Notes: generated from the letters alone by a model not told the origin. DNA of 64,000 bases from Glacieibacterium frigidum (GCF_007097155.1 NZ_VJWA01000001.1:1-64000), one strand, 5' to 3'; counted from the first letter of the stretch, positions 1 through 10,113 are shown. Translations and numbers: made by a program.

Positions 1-18
1 AGGGAGGGGCAGCAAGGG

Positions 19-285
19 CTAGTTGTCGATGCTCTTGCGCGCGCCGGCGGAGTCGGCGGCCGGGTCGGCGGCGGGCTCGGTGGTCTCGGTGGCCGGAGGC
101 GCCGAGGCTTCGGCGGTTGCCGCCTCGGTTGCCGCAGCTTCGGCGGGCGGCGTGACGGGGGTCTCGGTCGTCATCGCTTCGGTCGTCGTCGCGGGCGTCG
201 TGGCGGTCGGCTCGGCGGCGGGCCGGCCGCAGGCGGTCAGCGCGAGGCCGGCGGCGGAAACGAACAGGATGGTCTTGATCGACAT
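19..285 (-). CDS. small Ala/Thr/Pro-rich lipoprotein, hypothetical
   Basis: An 88-residue protein with a lipoprotein signal peptide: a short basic start, a hydrophobic stretch and the lipobox LTAC at about residues 15-18. The mature part is low-complexity, almost only Ala, Thr, Glu and Pro, with no recognisable fold, so it is probably a membrane-tethered spacer. I chose the ATG at 285 rather than a GTG nine codons upstream because it gives a proper signal peptide and has GGGAG just upstream. Function unknown; it sits downstream of the TPR gene on the same strand, about 70 bases away. Confidence 0.6.
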   Translation of the reverse strand: MSIKTILFVSAAGLALTACGRPAAEPTATTPATTTEAMTTETPVTPPAEAAATEAATAEASAPPATETTEPAADPAADSAGARKSIDN

Positions 286-354
286 GGTTCTGGGCTCCCG
301 ACGCTCCCCCACGAAGCGCCTGACGCCGACGCTATCACGCCGTTACGCGCCCGC

Positions 355-2136
355 CTAGGCGGACAGCGACGCGAGCAGCGCGGCGAAGCGCGGCGACTTG
401 CGCACGGGGTCCAGCAGCGGGTCGTGGCGGGCGTAATACAGTCCCGGATCGCGCACCGCGCGCGCCCGCTCCAGCGCCGCCAGCGCGCCCGCGCGGTCAC
501 CCCATTGCGCGCGCACCTGCGCCTGCTGGTAGATCGCGCTATCGCCGTTCTCGGCCACCAGTTGGCGGAAAGCCGCGTCGGCGGCGGCGGCGTTGCCCAG
601 GCGGCGCTCGACGATCGCCAGGCCGGTCAGCCGCGCCCAGCCCTGCGGCTCGACCACATATTCGGCGCGGGCGGCCTTCGCGTCGCCCATCATCAGCAGC
701 GTGTCGCCGATCACCGCGTGGCCCGACTGCAGCGCGGGCGACAGGCGCAGCGCCTCGCGCTGGCGCGGCAGCGCCTCGGCATAGCGCCGCGCATTGTAAA
801 GGCCGAGGCCCAGGAACTTCCACGCGCGCGGGTTGAAGCGGTCGAGCGCGACGGCCTTTTCCAGCGCCGCGATGCCCTTCGCCATGTCGCCGGCGCGGAC
901 GTTGAAGGTGCCGTAGCGGATCAGGATGTCGGCATCGCCGCCGCCCGCCGCGATGCTGCGCTCGTACGCCTCGCGCGCGCCGCGCAGGTCGAGGCGCGAC
1001 TGGCGGACATACGCCAGCGCCGACTGCGCCTCCGCCAGCCCGGGGGCGAGCGCGACGGCGCGGTCGGCGGCGGCGAGGGCGGCGGCGCTGACCGGCGGCA
1101 CGGCGTCGAGGGTCAGGAACTGCGACGCGATCGTCGTCAGCGTGCGGGCGCGCGCGGCGTGCGCGGCGGCATAGCGCGGATCGGCGGCGATCGCGGTGTC
1201 GAACTGCGCGAGCGCGGCGCGGTAGGTCGCCTCGTCCCCCGACAGGTCGAACAGCTGGCGGCCGCGCAGGTATGCGTCGTGCGCCTCGATCGATCCGGTC
1301 GCGCCTTCGGCCAGCCGCTGCGCCTCGCGCGGCAGCAGGCGGATCTTCAACGCGTCGGTGACGGTGCGCGCGATCTCGGTCTGGATTGCGAAGACGTCGC
1401 TGACCTCGCGGTCATAGGTCTGCGACCATTGTTCGTACCCCGTGCGTGCGTCGATCAGCTGCGCCGAGACGCGGACGACGTTCCCCGAGCGGCGGACGCT
1501 GCCGTCGAGCACGTGCGCAACGCCCAGCTTTTTCGCCACTGCGCCGACCCCTTCGGTCGAAGCACGAAACGCGTTCGACGAGGTGCGCGCCGCAACCCTG
1601 AGCCCGCCGACCCCCGACAGCGCGCCGCGCAGCTCCTCGGCCATGCCGTCGGAGAAGAACGCCTGGCCGGGATCGCCGCTCAGATTGTCGAAGGGCAGCA
1701 CCGCGATGCTGTTGGGCGGCGCCGCGGCGGGGGCGGCGATGGTCGGCGCGGGCGGCTTTGCGGGCTCGCCGGTGAGGCGGGTGAAGACCAGGACGATCAG
1801 CGCACCCAGCGTCAGCACGCCGACGATGATCGGCAGCGGATCGAAGCGCCCGGCGGTGCCGCCGTCGTGCCCGCCCGGAATCGCCGCGGCGGTATCGGGC
1901 AGCGCGATGTCGTGCGCCGACAGGCCCGACGCGGTCATCCGGAAGTACCACGCCCCGCCGAGTGCCAGCGGAAAGCCCAGCACCAGCGCGCCGAGCAGCA
2001 CCTTCATCGTCGCCGACGGCAGCTCGAGGATGTTGGTCAGCAGGCCGCCGACCTCCAGCACGAGCCAGGCGACGACGAGATAGGTCGCGGCGACGCGCAA
2101 CACCCCCCGCCGCCTGAACTCCCCCAGCAACTGCAC
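355..2136 (-). CDS. membrane-anchored TolB-like/TPR protein
   Basis: A 593-residue protein. The N-terminal 125 residues hold about three hydrophobic segments (near 13-35, 45-65 and 98-120). A TolB N-domain-like/FlgO-like module follows at about 145-275, beginning IAVLPFDNLSGDP and containing the SDGMAEEL motif. The rest, about 285-593, is a run of tetratricopeptide repeats. In this family the module usually follows a winged-helix, kinase or cyclase effector domain; here it follows only membrane helices. It probably acts as an envelope scaffold or regulator, but the substrate or partner cannot be told. No operon partner except the small lipoprotein downstream. Confidence 0.75.
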   Translation of the reverse strand: MQLLGEFRRRGVLRVAATYLVVAWLVLEVGGLLTNILELPSATMKVLLGALVLGFPLALGGAWYFRMTASGLSAHDIALPDTAAAIPGGHDGGTAGRFDPLPIIVGVLTLGALIVLVFTRLTGEPAKPPAPTIAAPAAAPPNSIAVLPFDNLSGDPGQAFFSDGMAEELRGALSGVGGLRVAARTSSNAFRASTEGVGAVAKKLGVAHVLDGSVRRSGNVVRVSAQLIDARTGYEQWSQTYDREVSDVFAIQTEIARTVTDALKIRLLPREAQRLAEGATGSIEAHDAYLRGRQLFDLSGDEATYRAALAQFDTAIAADPRYAAAHAARARTLTTIASQFLTLDAVPPVSAAALAAADRAVALAPGLAEAQSALAYVRQSRLDLRGAREAYERSIAAGGGDADILIRYGTFNVRAGDMAKGIAALEKAVALDRFNPRAWKFLGLGLYNARRYAEALPRQREALRLSPALQSGHAVIGDTLLMMGDAKAARAEYVVEPQGWARLTGLAIVERRLGNAAAADAAFRQLVAENGDSAIYQQAQVRAQWGDRAGALAALERARAVRDPGLYYARHDPLLDPVRKSPRFAALLASLSA

Positions 2137-2240
2137 GCCCCGTGTCCCTCCGTCGCCCTATGGGCGATCTTGCACGCGGACGCGCCCCGGTCCAGCACCC
2201 CTTGCCCCGCCGCCGTGCCAGCCGTAAGACCGCGCTCGCG

Positions 2241-2420
2241 TCAGGTTCCCGGCAACGGGATGAAAAGGGAACCCGGAAGCGGCCTCGCAAGGGCCGTAAT
2301 CCGGGGCTGCCCCCGCAACTGTGACCGGCGAGCGGTCGCTCCACATGCCACTGGGTTCCGGCCCGGGAAGGCGGAGCGGTCCGTGCTGACCCGGGAGCCA
2401 GGAGACCTGCCCGGCGCGGT
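2241..2420 (+). promoter_or_regulatory. cobalamin (AdoCbl) riboswitch
   Basis: Upstream of btuB lies a classic B12-sensing leader. The B12 box GCCAGGAGACCTGCC is at 2397-2411, the conserved GCTGCCCCCGCAACTGTGA segment at 2306-2324, a GGTTCCCGGCAACGGGA-type P2/P3 start near 2244, and GCCACTGGG near 2347. These are the diagnostic blocks of the family, in the right order and spacing. By family knowledge, bound cobalamin should repress the btuBFCD genes that start about 110 bases downstream. The boundaries are approximate. Confidence 0.95.
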
Positions 2421-2527
2421 CGGCCCTTCGTGCGCACGGGGTACTTGCGCGTGATCGGGGGAGCACCCTCGCGTGGCGACAAGCAAGACCGGGCCTGACC
2501 GCCCGGTTGTCGTCAGGAGTCTGCCCC

Positions 2528-4405
2528 GTGCCCATGCTATTGCTCGCCGCCGCCACAGTTGCGGCCGCCGTTCCCGTTTCCGATTCCTCCGCCGAGACCA
2601 TCGTCGTCACCGCGACCCGCTCGCCCGAGCCGCTGTCGCGCGTCGGCCAGTCGGTCACCGTCCTCGACAGCGTCGAGATCCGCACCCGCCAGACGCAGGT
2701 CGTCGCCGACCTGTTGCGCACCACGCCCGGCGTCACCGTCGCGCGCAACGGCCCGCCGGGGGGCGTCGCGTCGGTGTTCATCCGCGGTGCCGAGAGCGAC
2801 CAGACCGTCGCGCTGATCGACGGGGTCAAGCTCAACAACCCCGCCTCGCCCGGCGGCGGGTTCGACTTCGGCAATCTGCTGACCGGCAATATCGACCGCA
2901 TCGAGGTGCTGCGCGGCCCCTCGTCGGTGCTGTGGGGCAGCCAGGCGATCGGCGGCGTCGTGAACCTGATCACCATCCCGCCGAGCGCCGACCTGATCAT
3001 CAACGCCCGCGCCGAGTACGGCGGGCGCGACACCGCACAGGCGGTGGCGAACGTCAGCGGCACCGCGGGTCCGCTGGCGATCAGCGGCGGTGCAGGGTAC
3101 TACCGCACCGACGGCTTCTCGGCGTTCGACAAGGGTGCGGAGCGCGATGGGTACCGCAACTACGGCGCCAATGCGAAAGTCGTGGCGACGTTCAGCGACG
3201 CGATCAGCCTCGACCTGCGCGGCTACTATTCCAACGGTCGCGCCGATTTCGACGGGTTCGCACCGCCGACCTTCGCGTTCGGCGACACGCGCGAATACGG
3301 GCGGGTCGAGGAGATCGTCGGCTATGCCGGCGCCAACATCGCGCTGTTCGGCGGCAGGCTGAAGAACCGCCTGGGCTTCGCCTACACCGACACCGACCGC
3401 GACAATTTCGACCCCGACGGCTTTACCCGCGAGACGTTCAGCAGCGTCGGTCGCAACGAGCGCTTCGAATACCAGGGCGTCGCCGACCTGGGCGTCGCCA
3501 CCGCGACCTTCGGGGCCGAGCGCGAGACCTCGAAGCTGCGGACATTGAGCTTCGGCACCCCCGACCGCGACCGCGCGCGCATCGACAGCGTCTACGGCCA
3601 GATCGGCGTGACGCCCGTCGCCGGCCTGACCGCGACCGCGGGCATCCGACACGACGATCATGACCGCTTCGGCGGCGCGACGACGGTGGCGGGGAGCGCG
3701 GTCTGGACGATCGCCACGACGACGCTGCGCGCCAGCTACAGCGAGGGCTTCAAGGCGCCGACTTTGTACCAGCTCGTCGGCGAATACGGCAACGCGACGC
3801 TCGCCCCCGAACGTGCCCGCGGCTGGGATGCGGGCGTTACGCAAAGCGCGCTCGACGGGCGGCTGGAGGCGTCGGCGACCTGGTTCGACCGGCGCTCGCG
3901 CGACCTGATCGACTTCGTGTCGTGCTTCGGCGTCGCGTCGCCGATCTGCGTCGGCCGGCCGTTCGGCACCTACGACAACGTCGCCCGCGCCCGCTCGCGC
4001 GGGGTCGAGGTCGGGCTCGCGGCACGGCCCGTCGATGCGCTGCGGCTGGGGGCGAACTACACCTACCTGAAGGCCGAGAACCGCAGCCCCGGCAGCGCCA
4101 ACTTCGGGCGCCGCCTGGCACGTCGCCCGGCACACAGCGCCAATGTCACCCTCGATTATGTCTGGCCGTTCGGCCTGACGACGGGCGCGACGCTCAGCCA
4201 CGTTGGCGACAGCTTCGACAACGCCGCCAACACGCGGCGGCTCGAGTCGTATGTCCTGGCGGACATCCGCGCGGCGTTTCCGGTGACCGCGAACATCGAG
4301 GTGTATGGCCGCGTCGAGAACGCCTTAGACGCGAATTACGCGACCGCCTTCGGCTATGGCACGCCGGGCCGCAGTGCCCATGCGGGCGTCCGGCTGCGCT
4401 ATTGA
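2528..4405 (+). CDS. btuB: TonB-dependent vitamin B12 receptor BtuB
   Basis: An outer-membrane receptor of about 625 residues that imports cobalamin using TonB energy. A short signal peptide is followed by a TonB box-like ETIVVTA near residue 23, a plug domain (VLDSVEIRTRQ through VLWGSQAIGGVVNLI) and a C-terminal beta-barrel ending in aromatic LRLRY, typical for outer-membrane insertion. The preceding riboswitch and the following btuF, btuC and btuD genes point to B12 rather than iron. Start: GTG 2528 lies 8 bases after AGGAG (2515-2519); ATG 2534 is the alternative. The stop overlaps the TTG of btuF. Confidence 0.92.
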   Translation: MPMLLLAAATVAAAVPVSDSSAETIVVTATRSPEPLSRVGQSVTVLDSVEIRTRQTQVVADLLRTTPGVTVARNGPPGGVASVFIRGAESDQTVALIDGVKLNNPASPGGGFDFGNLLTGNIDRIEVLRGPSSVLWGSQAIGGVVNLITIPPSADLIINARAEYGGRDTAQAVANVSGTAGPLAISGGAGYYRTDGFSAFDKGAERDGYRNYGANAKVVATFSDAISLDLRGYYSNGRADFDGFAPPTFAFGDTREYGRVEEIVGYAGANIALFGGRLKNRLGFAYTDTDRDNFDPDGFTRETFSSVGRNERFEYQGVADLGVATATFGAERETSKLRTLSFGTPDRDRARIDSVYGQIGVTPVAGLTATAGIRHDDHDRFGGATTVAGSAVWTIATTTLRASYSEGFKAPTLYQLVGEYGNATLAPERARGWDAGVTQSALDGRLEASATWFDRRSRDLIDFVSCFGVASPICVGRPFGTYDNVARARSRGVEVGLAARPVDALRLGANYTYLKAENRSPGSANFGRRLARRPAHSANVTLDYVWPFGLTTGATLSHVGDSFDNAANTRRLESYVLADIRAAFPVTANIEVYGRVENALDANYATAFGYGTPGRSAHAGVRLRY

Positions 4406-5208
4406 TCCGGGTCGCGGCCCTCGCGCTGCTGCTCGCGTCGCCGGTGGCGGCGCGGGCGCCCCGTATCGTGTCGATCAACCCGTGCATCGATGCCGTGCTG
4501 GTGCGCGTCGCCGATGCACGGCAGATCGCGGCGATCAGCCATTATTCGCACGACCCCCGCGCCACCTCGATTCCGCTTGGCGTGGCGCGGCGCTTCCCCT
4601 CGACCTCGGCGACCGATCAGATCGTCGCACTCGCCCCCGACATCGTCATCGCGGGCGGCCACGTCGACCCCGCGACGTCGAGCGTGCTGGCCCGCCTCGG
4701 CATCCGGCTGGTCAAATATCCGGTGCCGACAAGCATCGCCGAGAGCGTCGCACAGGTCCGCAGCATCGCGACGGTCGCCGGGCAGCCCGCCCGAGGCGAG
4801 ACGCTGGCGCGGGACATCGAGGCGGCGCTGACACCGGTTACCGCCGCGCCTGTCCCGGCGCTGATCTGGCAGGGGGGCGGCATGGTACCCGGCGCAGGGA
4901 CGCTTGCCGACGACCTGCTGCGCCATGCGGGGTTCAGCAATTTCAGCGCGACCCTCGGCCTGTCGCAATGGGACGTGCTGGGGCTCGAGTATCTCGTCGC
5001 CCGTCCGCCGCGCGTGCTGTTCACGACGCCGGGTGCGACCGACCGGCTGCTCGGCCACCCGGTGCTGCGCGACCTGCGCACCCGCGTCGCGGTGAAGGCT
5101 TTTGCCCCACGCCTGCTGTGGTGCGGCGGCCCGGCGATCCCCGAGGCGCTGGCGGTGCTGCGTGCTGCGCGGGCATCGCTCCCTGCCACAGGCGCGGCGC
5201 GTGATTAG
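4402..5208 (+). CDS. btuF: periplasmic cobalamin-binding protein BtuF
   Basis: A 268-residue ABC-transporter binding protein of the two-lobed helical-backbone class. A signal peptide (hydrophobic run, cleavage near VAARA) precedes RIVSINPCIDAVLVRVAD, the usual start of BtuF-like folds; the second lobe carries GLEYLVARPPRVLF. The start is a TTG at 4402 that overlaps the btuB stop as TTGA, giving tight translational coupling; no ATG gives a signal peptide. It delivers B12 to the permease encoded next. The end overlaps btuC by 8 bases. An iron-chelate binding protein is possible by fold alone, but the riboswitch argues for B12. Confidence 0.88.
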   Translation: MIRVAALALLLASPVAARAPRIVSINPCIDAVLVRVADARQIAAISHYSHDPRATSIPLGVARRFPSTSATDQIVALAPDIVIAGGHVDPATSSVLARLGIRLVKYPVPTSIAESVAQVRSIATVAGQPARGETLARDIEAALTPVTAAPVPALIWQGGGMVPGAGTLADDLLRHAGFSNFSATLGLSQWDVLGLEYLVARPPRVLFTTPGATDRLLGHPVLRDLRTRVAVKAFAPRLLWCGGPAIPEALAVLRAARASLPATGAARD

Positions 5209-6214
5209 ACCCACCCCCGGGCCGGCTGCGCCGTCTCTCGCCCCTCCCCACGGGGAGGGGCGCCTCAACCTCCTTCTCGCCGTCGCCCTCGTCGCCGCGA
5301 TGCTGCTCGCCCTGATGGCGGGCAAGATCTGGCTGCCCGCCGCGGCGTGGGACTTTGGCGATCCGCGCTTCGCGATCGTCGCCGAGCTGCGCGCGCCCCG
5401 CATCCTGCTCGCCGCGATCATCGGCGCGGGGCTGGGCGTGTCGGGGGCGGCGATGCAGGGCTATCTGCGCAATCCGCTCGCCGATCCCGGCCTGTTCGGC
5501 GTGTCGGCGGGCGCCGCGCTCGGGGCGGTGTGCGCGCTGTTCTTCGGCATGGCGTCGGCGACTTTGCTGCCCGTGTTCGCGCTGATCGGCGCGGGCGTCA
5601 CCATGGCACTGCTGGCCTTGCTCAGCGGGCGGTCGCCGAGCCTCGTGCTGTTCACGCTGGCGGGCGTCATGGTGTCGAGCATCGCGGCGTCGCTGACCGC
5701 GCTCGCGATCAGCCTCGCGCCGACGCCGTTCGCCGCGTCGGAGATCGTGCTGTGGCTGATGGGCGCGCTGTCCGACCGCAGCTGGGACGACGTGAAGCTC
5801 GCGCTGCCGCTGACCGCGGCCGGCGCAGCCGTGCTGGCGACCGCGGCGCGCGGCCTCGATGCGCTGACGCTGGGGGAGACCGCGGCCCGCTCGCTCGGCC
5901 TCGACGAGCATCGTTTGCGCGCGCAGGTCGTCATCGGCGTCGGACTGTGCGTCGGGGCGAGCGTCGCGGCCGCCGGGGTCATCGGCTTCGTCGGGCTGAT
6001 CGTGCCGCATCTGGTGCGGGGCCTCGTCGGCGGGCGGCCGTCGGCGACGCTGCTGCCCTCGGCGATCGGCGGCGCGCTGCTGCTCGTCGTGGCCGACGCG
6101 CTGGTCCGTGCCGCGCCGACCGTCGGCGAGCTGCGGCTGGGCATCGCGATGGCGCTGTGCGGCGGGCCATTCTTCCTGTGGCTGCTGCTCCGCCTGCGCC
6201 GGACGCTGGCATGA
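5201..6214 (+). CDS. btuC: cobalamin ABC transporter permease BtuC (FecCD family)
   Basis: A 337-residue inner-membrane permease with about ten hydrophobic segments and the FecCD hallmarks: RAPRILLAAIIGAGLGVSGAAMQG near residue 65, NPLADPGLFGVSAGA, and the coupling region GFVGLIVPHLVR near 262. The GTG at 5201 overlaps btuF by 8 bases. Residues about 4-21 are encoded by a dispersed GC-rich palindrome (5211-5262), so this N-terminus looks recently acquired; conserved sequence begins with the first membrane helix at LNLLLAVALVAA. It ends with an ATGA overlap to btuD. Confidence 0.9.
   Translation: MIRPTPGPAAPSLAPPHGEGRLNLLLAVALVAAMLLALMAGKIWLPAAAWDFGDPRFAIVAELRAPRILLAAIIGAGLGVSGAAMQGYLRNPLADPGLFGVSAGAALGAVCALFFGMASATLLPVFALIGAGVTMALLALLSGRSPSLVLFTLAGVMVSSIAASLTALAISLAPTPFAASEIVLWLMGALSDRSWDDVKLALPLTAAGAAVLATAARGLDALTLGETAARSLGLDEHRLRAQVVIGVGLCVGASVAAAGVIGFVGLIVPHLVRGLVGGRPSATLLPSAIGGALLLVVADALVRAAPTVGELRLGIAMALCGGPFFLWLLLRLRRTLA
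5211..5262. repeat. class A GC-rich repeat, half unit, inside btuC
   Basis: The stretch runs from CCACCCCCGGGCCGG through GTCTCTCGCCCC to the hairpin CCCCTCCCCACGGGGAGGGG. The same building blocks recur near 19.4, 25.9, 42.4 and 44.6 kb. Here only half of the larger inverted unit is present, and it lies in the first 20 codons of btuC. No transposase is nearby. Confidence 0.8.
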
Positions 6215-6966
6215 GGGCGGCGGGCGTCACGCTGAGCCTCGGCGGCACGCGCGTGCTGGACGGGGTCGACGCGAGCTTCGCGCGCGGCCGCGTCACCGCG
6301 CTGCTCGGGCCGAACGGGGCGGGCAAGTCGACCCTGCTCGGCGTTCTGGCGGGGCTGCGCACGCCCGACGCGGGGACGGCGACGCTCGACGGCGAGGCGG
6401 TCGCGAGCCTGCCGCTCCGCGACCGCGCGCGCCGCATCGGCCTGCTGCCGCAAACCGCCGAGGTTCACTGGGACATCGACGTGCGCAGCCTCGTCGGTCT
6501 CGGCCGCTTCGCGCACCGCGACGAGCGCACCGCCACCGGCCAGGCGGCGGTCGATGCCGCGCTCCTCGCCACCGATACCGCGCACCTCGCCACCCGCGTC
6601 GTCGGCACGCTGTCGGGCGGCGAGCGCGGGCGGGTGCTGCTTGCGCGCGTGCTGGCCGGTCAGCCCGACTGGCTGCTGGCGGACGAACCCCTCGCCAGCC
6701 TCGACCCCGCGCACGCGCTAGCGATGTGCGCGCGGCTGCGCGACGCCGCGGCGGCGGGCGCGGGGGTGATCGTCGTGCTCCACGACCTCGGGCTGGCGGC
6801 GCGCTTCGCCGACGATGCGGTGATCCTCGACGGCGGCCGCGTGATCGCAGCGGGGGCGGTCGGCGACGTGCTGACCCCCGAGACGCTGCGCGCGGCCTTC
6901 GGCGTCGTCGCGCACTTCGGCGAGGTCGACGGCGTCCGCACGATCACCGGCCTGTCGGCGGCCTAG
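6211..6966 (+). CDS. btuD: cobalamin ABC transporter ATPase BtuD
   Basis: A 251-residue ATP-binding subunit. Walker [10 protein letters not shown] is at residues 33-41, a Q-loop at LLPQTAEV, the signature LSGGERGR near 134 (last residue of LSGGE-Q replaced by R), Walker B WLLADEP and the switch histidine in VVLHDLG. It completes the btuB-F-C-D import system and should drive BtuC. The ATG overlaps the btuC stop (ATGA). The signature variation is mild and seen in this family. It converges on fhs with a four-base overlap of the two stops. Confidence 0.9.
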   Translation: MRAAGVTLSLGGTRVLDGVDASFARGRVTALLGPNGAGKSTLLGVLAGLRTPDAGTATLDGEAVASLPLRDRARRIGLLPQTAEVHWDIDVRSLVGLGRFAHRDERTATGQAAVDAALLATDTAHLATRVVGTLSGGERGRVLLARVLAGQPDWLLADEPLASLDPAHALAMCARLRDAAAAGAGVIVVLHDLGLAARFADDAVILDGGRVIAAGAVGDVLTPETLRAAFGVVAHFGEVDGVRTITGLSAA

Positions 6967-8597
6967 GACAGCCCCTCGATCCGCCCGTCCGCGCCCAGCG
7001 AAATGCGCGCCGCGGCGGGCACGCGCGGAAGACCGGGCATGGTGTTGACGCTGCCGCACAGCGCGACGACGAACCCCGCACCCGCCGCCAGCCGCACGCT
7101 GTCCACCGGCAGCACGAAGCCCGAGGGCGCGCCGTGGAGTTTCTCGTCGGCCGTGAAGCTGTACGGCGTCTTCGCCATGCAAACGGGCAGGCGCCCGTGC
7201 CCCTCGGCCTCGAAGCGCGCGAGGTCACGCGTCGCGCCCGCGCTGAACGCGACATCGGCGGCGCGGTAGATCGTGCGCGCGACGGCGCGGATCTTGTCGG
7301 CGAGCGGCAGGTCGTCGGCGTAGGTCAGGCTGAGCGGCGCATCGTGCGCGTCTGCCGCCGCAGCCACCGCGCGCGCCAGCCCCTCCGCCCCCGCGCCGCC
7401 GTCGGCCCAGTGCGTGCAGATGTGCGCCTCGACCCCCATCGCGGCGCAGGCGTCGATCAGCGAGCGATGCTCGTCGGCGGTGTCGCCCGTGAAGGCGTTG
7501 ATCGCGACGACCACCGGCAGCCCGAACCGCTGCAGGTTCTCGACATGGCGCGCGAGGTTGGCGAACCCCGCCGCCAGCGGGTCGAGCGCGTCGCCGCCCT
7601 GGAGCTTGAGCGCGCGCACCGTCGCGACGACGACGGCGCACGACGGTGCCAGCCCGCTCGACCGGCACTTGATGTTGAGGAATTTCTCCGCCCCGAGGTC
7701 GGCGCCGAACCCGGCTTCGGTCACCGCGAACTCGCCGAGCGCGAGCGCGGCGCGCGTCGCGATCACCGAATTGCAGCCGTGCGCGATATTGGCGAAAGGC
7801 CCGCCGTGGATCAGCGCAGGCGAGCCGCCCAGCGTCTGGACGAGGTTGGGCTGGATCGCATCGGCGAGCAGCGCCGCCATCGCGCCCGCGGCATGCAGGT
7901 CGCCCGCGGTCACCGGCGCGTTGTCCGCCGTCCGCCCGACGACGATGCGCGACAGGCGCGCGATCAGGTCGGCGGGGTCGGCGGCGAGGCACAGCACCGC
8001 CATGACCTCGCTCGCCACCGTGATGTCGAACCCCGTCTCGCGCGCCGGGCCGTCGGCGAGGCCCAGCACGACCCGGCGCAGCGCACGATCGTTCATGTCG
8101 AGGACGCGCCGCCACGTCACCTTGCGCGGGTCGAGCGCGCTGCCGCCCCAGTAGAGCTGGTTGTCGATCATCGCGCTCAGCAGGTTGTGGGCGCTGGTGA
8201 TCGCGTGGAAATCGCCGGTGAAGTGCAGGTTGATGCGCTCCATCGGCACGACCTGCGCATGGCCGCCGCCGGTCGCGCCGCCCTTGCGCCCGAACACCGG
8301 GCCCAGCGACGGCTCGCGCAGCGCGATGACCGCGCGCCGCCCGATGCGGTTGAGCGCGTCGCCCAGCCCGATGGTGGTCGTCGTCTTGCCCTCGCCCGCC
8401 GCGGTCGGGTTGATCGCGGTGACGAGGATCAGGCGGCCCGCGGGGCGGCTTGCGAGGCTGTCGAGATAGGGCCGCGTCAGCTTGGCGATGTGGTGGCCGT
8501 AATGGTCGAGGCCGGCGGCCGGAATGCCCGCTTCGGCGGCGATATCGGCAATGGGCCGCAGCGTCGCGGCGCGCGCGATTTCGAGATCGATCGACAT
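6963..8597 (-). CDS. fhs: formate--tetrahydrofolate ligase
   Basis: A 544-residue enzyme that joins formate to tetrahydrofolate using ATP, feeding 10-formyl-THF into one-carbon metabolism in the cytoplasm. Visible motifs are the P-loop [12 protein letters not shown]-like segment (here [13 protein letters not shown] near residue 66), [18 protein letters not shown], and [14 protein letters not shown]; the end region MPGLP is typical. The length is close to the usual 555-560. I chose the ATG at 8597, which begins MSIDLEIA as in relatives; longer readings run into the opposite cydA gene. No clear Shine-Dalgarno sequence is visible. Confidence 0.95.
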   Translation of the reverse strand: MSIDLEIARAATLRPIADIAAEAGIPAAGLDHYGHHIAKLTRPYLDSLASRPAGRLILVTAINPTAAGEGKTTTTIGLGDALNRIGRRAVIALREPSLGPVFGRKGGATGGGHAQVVPMERINLHFTGDFHAITSAHNLLSAMIDNQLYWGGSALDPRKVTWRRVLDMNDRALRRVVLGLADGPARETGFDITVASEVMAVLCLAADPADLIARLSRIVVGRTADNAPVTAGDLHAAGAMAALLADAIQPNLVQTLGGSPALIHGGPFANIAHGCNSVIATRAALALGEFAVTEAGFGADLGAEKFLNIKCRSSGLAPSCAVVVATVRALKLQGGDALDPLAAGFANLARHVENLQRFGLPVVVAINAFTGDTADEHRSLIDACAAMGVEAHICTHWADGGAGAEGLARAVAAAADAHDAPLSLTYADDLPLADKIRAVARTIYRAADVAFSAGATRDLARFEAEGHGRLPVCMAKTPYSFTADEKLHGAPSGFVLPVDSVRLAAGAGFVVALCGSVNTMPGLPRVPAAARISLGADGRIEGLS

Positions 8598-8678
8598 GGG
8601 CGGAGGTGATGCACGATGCCGCCGGGCGCGACAACTTTGGACAAGGGTGCGCGGCCGCACTGTGCTATGCGCGCCACC

Positions 8679-10112
8679 ATGTTCGAAGGCATCTCCGCGC
8701 TCGACCTCGCCCGCGCGCAGTTCGCGTTCACCATCTCGTTTCACTTCATCTTCCCGGCCTTTTCGATCGGGCTGGCGTCGTTCCTCGCGGTGCTGGAGGG
8801 GCTGTGGCTGTGGACGGGGCGCGACGTCTATCTCAACCTGTTCAAATACTGGCTGAAGATCTTCGCGATCGCCTTTGCGATGGGCGTCGTGTCGGGCATC
8901 GTCATGTCGTACCAGTTCGGCACCAACTGGTCGGTGTTCAGCGACAAGGCCGGCCCGGTGATCGGCCCGCTGATGGCCTACGAGGTGCTGACCGCCTTCT
9001 TCCTGGAGGCCGGGTTCCTGGGCGTCATGCTGTTCGGCATGCAGCGCGTCGGCAAGAAGCTGCACTTCGCCGCGACGTGTGCGGTGGCGGTCGGCACGGC
9101 GATCTCGGCGTTCTGGATCATCGTCGTCAACAGCTGGATGCACACGCCGCAGGGCCATGCCTTTAACGAGGTCGGGCAGTTCGTGCCGCTCGACTGGTGG
9201 ACGATCATCTTCAACCCGTCGATGCCCTACCGCCTCGTCCACACCGTGCTTGGGGCGTACCTGACCACCGCGCTGGTCGTCGGCGGCGTCGCGGCGTGGC
9301 ACCTGCTGAAAGGCCGGCGCGACCCCGAGCACAATACCGAAGGCGCGCGCGTCATGTTCTCGATGGCGATGTGGATGGCCGCGCTCGTCGCGCCGCTGCA
9401 GATCGTCGCGGGGCACGCGCAGGGCGAGAATACGCTCGCGTACCAGCCCGCCAAGATCGCCGCGATGGAGGGCAATTACAAATCCTACCCCGACGGTGCG
9501 CCGCTGACCCTGTTCGGCATTCCCGACAGCGAGGCGGGGGTCGTGCGCCATGCGGTCGAGATCCCGAAGCTCGGATCATGGGTGCTGAAGGGCGACATGG
9601 ACGCCCCGCTCGAAGGGCTCGACGCCTTCCCGCGCACCGAGTGGCCGCCGGTCGAGATCGTGTTCTGGACCTTCCGCGTCATGGTCGGCATCGGCGTGCT
9701 GATGCTGGGGCTGGGCGCGTGGAGCCTGCTCGCGCGGCTGCGCGGCAAATTGTTCGACTGGCCGTGGCTGCACCGCGCCGCGCTGGCGATGGGGCCGAGC
9801 GGCTTCGTCGCGGTGCTGTGCGGCTGGGTGACGACCGAGGTCGGCCGCCAGCCCTATACCGTCTACGGCCTGATGCGGACCGCCGATTCGGTGTCGCCGG
9901 TCGGTGCGCCGGCGGTGGCGGCGTCGCTGACCGCCTTCGTGCTCGTCTATTTCGTCGTCTTCGGCGTCGGCACCTGGTTCATCGTCAAGCTGATGGGCCA
10001 TGCCCCGCATCCCGGCGAGACCGGCGTGCCGCAGGGCGGGCCGACGCGCACCGCGGGCATCACGCCGGCACCGGGGCAGAACCCCGACGCCGTCGCGCAT
10101 CCGGCCGAATAG
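8679..10112 (+). CDS. cydA: cytochrome bd-type quinol oxidase subunit I (CIO type)
   Basis: A 477-residue membrane oxidase subunit carrying the haems and quinol site. The haem ligand histidine is at residue 22 in [26 protein letters not shown] and about nine hydrophobic helices are visible. The Q-loop region between [12 protein letters not shown] and the later helices is short, as in cyanide-insensitive (CioA) oxidases rather than the long E. coli CydA. Start ATG 8679 (MFEGISALD); ATG 8667 is also in frame. It is divergent from fhs, with cydB two bases downstream. I saw no FNR-type box in the 81-base gap. Confidence 0.93.
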   Translation: MFEGISALDLARAQFAFTISFHFIFPAFSIGLASFLAVLEGLWLWTGRDVYLNLFKYWLKIFAIAFAMGVVSGIVMSYQFGTNWSVFSDKAGPVIGPLMAYEVLTAFFLEAGFLGVMLFGMQRVGKKLHFAATCAVAVGTAISAFWIIVVNSWMHTPQGHAFNEVGQFVPLDWWTIIFNPSMPYRLVHTVLGAYLTTALVVGGVAAWHLLKGRRDPEHNTEGARVMFSMAMWMAALVAPLQIVAGHAQGENTLAYQPAKIAAMEGNYKSYPDGAPLTLFGIPDSEAGVVRHAVEIPKLGSWVLKGDMDAPLEGLDAFPRTEWPPVEIVFWTFRVMVGIGVLMLGLGAWSLLARLRGKLFDWPWLHRAALAMGPSGFVAVLCGWVTTEVGRQPYTVYGLMRTADSVSPVGAPAVAASLTAFVLVYFVVFGVGTWFIVKLMGHAPHPGETGVPQGGPTRTAGITPAPGQNPDAVAHPAE

Positions 10113-10113
10113 C

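Noticed and set aside
424-2454. A 676-codon plus-strand frame opposite the TolB/TPR gene and through the riboswitch
   Set aside because: Antisense shadow; composition is arginine-rich and it runs into the conserved B12 leader.
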